A DNA stretch of 9,117 nt from NCBI GenBank assembly GCA_030636485.1, contig DAOVWV010000038.1, positions 1 through 9,117 on the forward strand. The letters are read 5' to 3'. A program made the position numbers and the translations under genes. The stretch comes from Methyloprofundus sp. GTDB lineage: Bacteria; Pseudomonadota; Gammaproteobacteria; Methylococcales; Methylomonadaceae. Below, one piece after another: positions 6,509 to 9,117 of the stretch. Numbering within the stretch: position 1 is the first letter of the stretch; each line of letters begins with the position of its first letter. Below the pieces are notes generated by a model that saw nothing but the letters and a program-made list of their open reading frames with translations, had not been told where the DNA came from and made no database searches.

Positions 6509-6562
6509 ATGAATTTTATCCTGACCCTAATTATTTCTTGGCTGTTGATACCAGCAGGCTAA
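6509..6562 (+). other. 17-codon hydrophobic micro-ORF ending in a terminator
   Basis: An ATG at 6509 opens MNFILTLIISWLLIPAG followed by TAA. The peptide is almost wholly hydrophobic, like the tiny membrane toxins of type I toxin-antitoxin loci or a leader peptide. The stop lies inside the terminator stem at 6553-6589. There is no convincing Shine-Dalgarno site, and frames this short often arise by chance in AT-rich DNA. Confidence 0.15.
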
Positions 6563-6589
6563 TGGGTGATCCCTTTATTCTGCTTTTTT
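6553..6589 (+). terminator. Intrinsic terminator on the plus strand without an obvious gene upstream
   Basis: AGCAGGCTAATGGG (6553-6566) pairs with CCCTTTATTCTGCT (6571-6584) over 14 positions with two mismatches and one G/T pair, around the 4-nt loop TGAT. It runs directly into TTTTTT (6584-6589). This is the best-formed terminator in the window. The nearest gene upstream is on the opposite strand, so it must serve an unannotated short transcript, a lost gene, or attenuation within a long protease leader. Confidence 0.6.
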
Positions 6590-6680
6590 CGGTCATTTAA
6601 AATCAAAATGGTATAACCAATACCTCATCCTATTAATATTTCTATTTTCAAATCTTTTTAAGTCCAATTGCTGTGATACT

Positions 6681-6692
6681 GTACTTAAGTAC
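6681..6692. promoter_or_regulatory. 12-bp palindrome GTACTTAAGTAC
   Basis: The palindrome is perfect and lies 125 bp upstream of the protease ATG in very AT-rich DNA. An operator role is possible but inferred from position only. Confidence 0.3.
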
Positions 6693-6806
6693 AATTGTTT
6701 TAATTTAATATTACTGTTAATTTGATCCTTACTAAAAAAATATTTCTATCTTTGTGTTTTAAACAATTGCTGGGAGATGAGATAGAGAGTTGAATAATTA
6801 AAAAGT

Positions 6807-6812
6807 AGGAGG
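6807..6812 (+). promoter_or_regulatory. Full consensus Shine-Dalgarno AGGAGG for the protease
   Basis: AGGAGG lies 5 nt before the ATG at 6818. It is the strongest ribosome-binding site in the window, fixes the protease start, and suggests high translation. Confidence 0.8.
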
Positions 6813-6817
6813 TTACA

Positions 6818-9117
6818 ATGAAAGGTTATTTAGGTTTTGTATTATTTTTCATAGTCATTTTTCTTGACTTTTCAACAATATCTGCCAAACCTCTTACAAA
6901 TGAGGCAAAAAAAGGAGCCGTAGTCAAGAATAAACATATGTCAGTGTTAACTGACAAGGATGGCGATCAGCTGTCGGATGGGTTGCAAGCCCGCATGGCT
7001 GGCATGGCAGCAAGTGATATTATTGATGTTATCGTTACTTTTAGAGGAGCTCGAAAGAACCAGTCGCATGTTGTCGCTACTAAGAATGCCGTTGGCCCTT
7101 TTAAATTGCATCAAGAATTTACTCTTATTCAAGGGTTTAACGCAACTATGACTGTGGGTCAGGCTCAAGCTCTTGCTCGCGCCCCTGGTGTGTTTCGCAT
7201 AACAGAGAATTTTGTTGTTACTACTCAACTTTTTGGTGCCAATAGTGATTTTGGTGCCATTACAGCAAGAGCCGATTTTGGTGTTAATGGCCAAGATATC
7301 GGTATTTGTATGGTTGATAGTGGCATTGATCCAGGCCATGAACAGTTCTCTGGACGAAATATCACCTTTTTTGATGCCATTAATGGACTCACTGCTCCCT
7401 ATGATGACAGTGACAATGGACATGGTACACATACTGCAGCTATAGCATTGGGGGGGGGTGGTTCAGGGAGCAATTCAACTGTTATGGGGGTCGCTCCTGC
7501 GGCTTCTATTTATGTTGCCAAAGTGCTTAATTCAGTTGGCAGTGGCACCGCAAGCCAAGTTATTGCAGGTATTCAATTTTGTGCGGCAGAATTTGGTGTC
7601 GATATTGTTTCAATGAGTTTAGCGACAGTAGAACCATCCGATGGAAAAGATCCTATAAGTCTTGCTGCTAACTGTGCTGCGGATCCTAGCTATAGCGCTA
7701 CTTGTAATGTTACCACCAATAATCCAAAAGTTGTTGTTATTGCTGCAGGCAATACAGGCCCAGCGCCAGGGACTATAGGTAGCCCGGGTGCAGCAGAAAA
7801 AGCAATTACGGTTGGTGCTGTTGCTAATTATTCGGAAGATGGAAAGGGGGTTTATTTGGGCGCTTTTTCTAGTCGTGGTCCAGTTGAGGTTGCTCCTGGT
7901 GATTACCGCATTAAACCAGATATTTCTGCACCTGGTTTGCGAATCTTATCCGCTTTAAAAGGTACTATTAATGAATATATTATTTATAGTGGAACATCTA
8001 TGGCAGCACCTTACACATCAGGTGCAATTGCATTAATGTTACAGGTTAACCCAGCGATAATGAATGCGACAATACCTACTGATGAAGTGCGTACTTTGCT
8101 GGGCGATTCATCTCAGGATAGGGGGGCGCTTGATGCTGGCAGCCCTATAAGACCAGATAATGAATATGGTTGGGGGATAATAGATGTTAGTCGTGCTGTA
8201 GCAATGGCTAATGGTACCGATGTCACACCTACCGCGTTACCAATCTATTATAGGGAAGCGGGATCCATAGATGTTGCTGGAGGGACTCAATATTATGGTC
8301 CTTTTACTATTACTGAAGCTGATATTACTGGCGGTATTCCATTCTCTGCTACCGTTACTATCGAAGGGGAAATTATTTGCTTGATCTATATCTTCGAGGC
8401 CTGTGCCCTTGAAAGGTGGAGCCCAGACCTAGATGTTTACCTGGTGGATAGTGATTTAAATGAATTCAGTGGTGGTATCGGTAATATTACAGCTAGCGAA
8501 TGTGCGGCATCCGGTGAAGCCTGTGGTATTAGCCGTCAGGAAACTCTCTATTACTTGCCCGCATCAACTTCAGCAGCAGGTGATTATTATATTAAAGTTA
8601 TCTCCCTTGCTGGTATAGCTGATTTTTTGCTTGAGGTTTCTCAAGGCCCGCTGGCAGGCTCTCCACCGCCGCCAATTAACAATGCCCCTGTCGCAAGTTT
8701 TACTGAAATTTGCAGTGACTTATTCTGTAATTTTACAGATACTTCTACTGATGATGGCACTATAGTAACTTGGGCCTGGGGTTTTGGTGATGGAAATAGC
8801 TCAGGCTCTCAAAACCCTGATTATACCTACTCATCAGCAGGCACCAATACCGTTACTTTAATAGTTACCGATAATTTGGGGGTCACAAGTACCACCAGTC
8901 ATGAGATTATAGTTACAGATCAGCCACCAGCTAACAATGACCCTGTTGCAAGTTTTACTGAAATTTGCAGTGACTTATTCTGTAATTTTACAGATACTTC
9001 TACTGATGATGGCACTATAGTAACTTGGGCATGGAGTTTTGGTGATGGAAATAGCTCAGGCTCTCAAAACCCTGATTATACCTACTCATCAGCAGGCACC
9101 AATACCGTTACTTTAAT
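6818..9117 (+). CDS. Secreted subtilisin-family (S8) serine protease with PKD repeats, partial
   Basis: 766 codons are visible and the gene runs off the right edge. In order, it has a signal peptide (cleavage near ISA, residue 23), a calcium-binding TSP3-like motif DKDGDQLSDGL (46-56), an I9-type inhibitory propeptide (about 66-137), and the S8 catalytic domain (about 155-465). The triad is D167 (VDSGID), H202 (GHGTH) and S394 (GTSMAAP), with oxyanion N312 (AAGN), so it should be active. Residues about 480-608 form a beta-sandwich resembling pre-peptidase C-terminal domains, then a proline-rich linker (SPPPP, 615-619). PKD domains follow at about 622-702 and 706 onward, each with a Cys pair (ICSDLFC) and FGDG. 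PKD domains usually bind polymeric substrate, so the enzyme probably degrades extracellular protein. It stands alone after a long intergenic region. Oddities are a 9-G run inside the catalytic domain and nearly identical PKD copies. Extra domains or a secretion signal may follow beyond the edge. Confidence 0.93.
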   Translation, partial: MKGYLGFVLFFIVIFLDFSTISAKPLTNEAKKGAVVKNKHMSVLTDKDGDQLSDGLQARMAGMAASDIIDVIVTFRGARKNQSHVVATKNAVGPFKLHQEFTLIQGFNATMTVGQAQALARAPGVFRITENFVVTTQLFGANSDFGAITARADFGVNGQDIGICMVDSGIDPGHEQFSGRNITFFDAINGLTAPYDDSDNGHGTHTAAIALGGGGSGSNSTVMGVAPAASIYVAKVLNSVGSGTASQVIAGIQFCAAEFGVDIVSMSLATVEPSDGKDPISLAANCAADPSYSATCNVTTNNPKVVVIAAGNTGPAPGTIGSPGAAEKAITVGAVANYSEDGKGVYLGAFSSRGPVEVAPGDYRIKPDISAPGLRILSALKGTINEYIIYSGTSMAAPYTSGAIALMLQVNPAIMNATIPTDEVRTLLGDSSQDRGALDAGSPIRPDNEYGWGIIDVSRAVAMANGTDVTPTALPIYYREAGSIDVAGGTQYYGPFTITEADITGGIPFSATVTIEGEIICLIYIFEACALERWSPDLDVYLVDSDLNEFSGGIGNITASECAASGEACGISRQETLYYLPASTSAAGDYYIKVISLAGIADFLLEVSQGPLAGSPPPPINNAPVASFTEICSDLFCNFTDTSTDDGTIVTWAWGFGDGNSSGSQNPDYTYSSAGTNTVTLIVTDNLGVTSTTSHEIIVTDQPPANNDPVASFTEICSDLFCNFTDTSTDDGTIVTWAWSFGDGNSSGSQNPDYTYSSAGTNTVTL
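7450..7458 (+). repeat. Nine-G homopolymer inside the protease coding sequence
   Basis: The run covers the end of codon 211 and the glycines that follow, between catalytic H202 and S394. As written it is in frame. Loss of one G would meet TGA at 7614-7616, and gain of one G would meet TAA at 7528-7530, so either slip removes the active Ser. Confidence 0.9.
8678..9117 (+). repeat. Tandem 255-bp PKD-encoding repeat, second copy cut by the window edge
   Basis: Unit 1 is 8678-8932 and unit 2 starts at 8933, giving a period of 255 bp or 85 codons. Over the 185 bp that can be compared there are four differences: 8685/8940, 8692/8947, 8776/9031 and 8780/9035. Two are silent and two change the protein (Ala/Asp and Gly/Ser). 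The near-identity at DNA level indicates recent duplication or gene conversion. More copies may follow. Confidence 0.95.

Larger units (their letters stand above)
5991..6817. other. Long intergenic region upstream of the protease
   Basis: This 827-bp gap has no gene of normal size on either strand. It contains the minus-strand promoter at 6050-6077, repeat-like sequence at 6349-6486, a plus-strand terminator at 6553-6589, a 17-codon hydrophobic micro-ORF and a 12-bp palindrome at 6681-6692. The protease promoter was not identified. A TTGATC at 6722-6727 has only a poor -10 partner. Confidence 0.6.

Noticed and set aside
6947..7432. 161-codon minus-strand frame opposite the protease
   Set aside because: It is antisense to the propeptide and catalytic domain, whose plus-strand reading carries the S8 motifs. 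Its Ser/Asn/Ile-rich composition is typical of an antisense shadow.
6960..7445. Two short plus-strand frames (6960-7151 and 7212-7445) inside the protease gene
   Set aside because: They are out of frame with the protease and rich in Leu, as expected for shifted reading of this gene.

Overview
The window looks like chromosome from an AT-rich gammaproteobacterium, probably aquatic or environmental. The gene families point that way: a 7TMR-DISM sensor kinase with a NarL/LuxR-type regulator, a YiiX/YaeF-like lipoprotein, and a secreted subtilase with Cys-paired PKD domains. No rRNA, tRNA, integrase, transposase or CRISPR array is visible, and the genus cannot be named from this stretch.

Layout from left to right. 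(1) Minus strand, cut by the left edge: a lipoprotein with a long helical N-terminal region leading into a permuted NlpC/P60 (C92-like) amidase fold. (2) A 490-bp divergent intergenic region with four separate inverted repeats. (3) Plus strand: a 666-residue membrane histidine kinase with an extracellular DISMED2-type sensor, seven membrane helices and a HisKA_3/HATPase core. (4) Minus strand: a 102-residue basic exported protein of unknown function, convergent with the kinase. (5) A 398-bp intergenic region with a 14-bp direct repeat and a MITE-like or terminator-like palindrome. (6) Plus strand: a NarL-family response regulator, the likely partner of the kinase. (7) A 348-bp convergent gap with a perfect 10-bp hairpin and a possible gene remnant. 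(8) Minus strand: a 217-residue secreted protein of unknown function. (9) An 827-bp gap with repeat-like sequence, a well-formed plus-strand intrinsic terminator that has no obvious gene upstream, a 17-codon hydrophobic micro-ORF running into it, and a 12-bp palindrome. (10) Plus strand, cut by the right edge: a secreted subtilisin-family (S8) protease with a TSP3-like calcium motif, an I9-type propeptide, the catalytic domain, a PPC-like beta-sandwich and at least two PKD domains.

How it may work: the kinase and regulator probably form one signalling pair that reads an extracytoplasmic cue, and the regulator could act on the divergent exported-protein gene beside it. Four of the six main genes encode exported or lipid-anchored proteins, so the region reads as an envelope and secretion neighbourhood. 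The strongest oddities are a 9-G homopolymer inside the protease catalytic domain, which could make it phase-variable, a nearly identical 255-bp PKD tandem duplication, and the split sensor/regulator pair. I found no clearly new multi-gene system.
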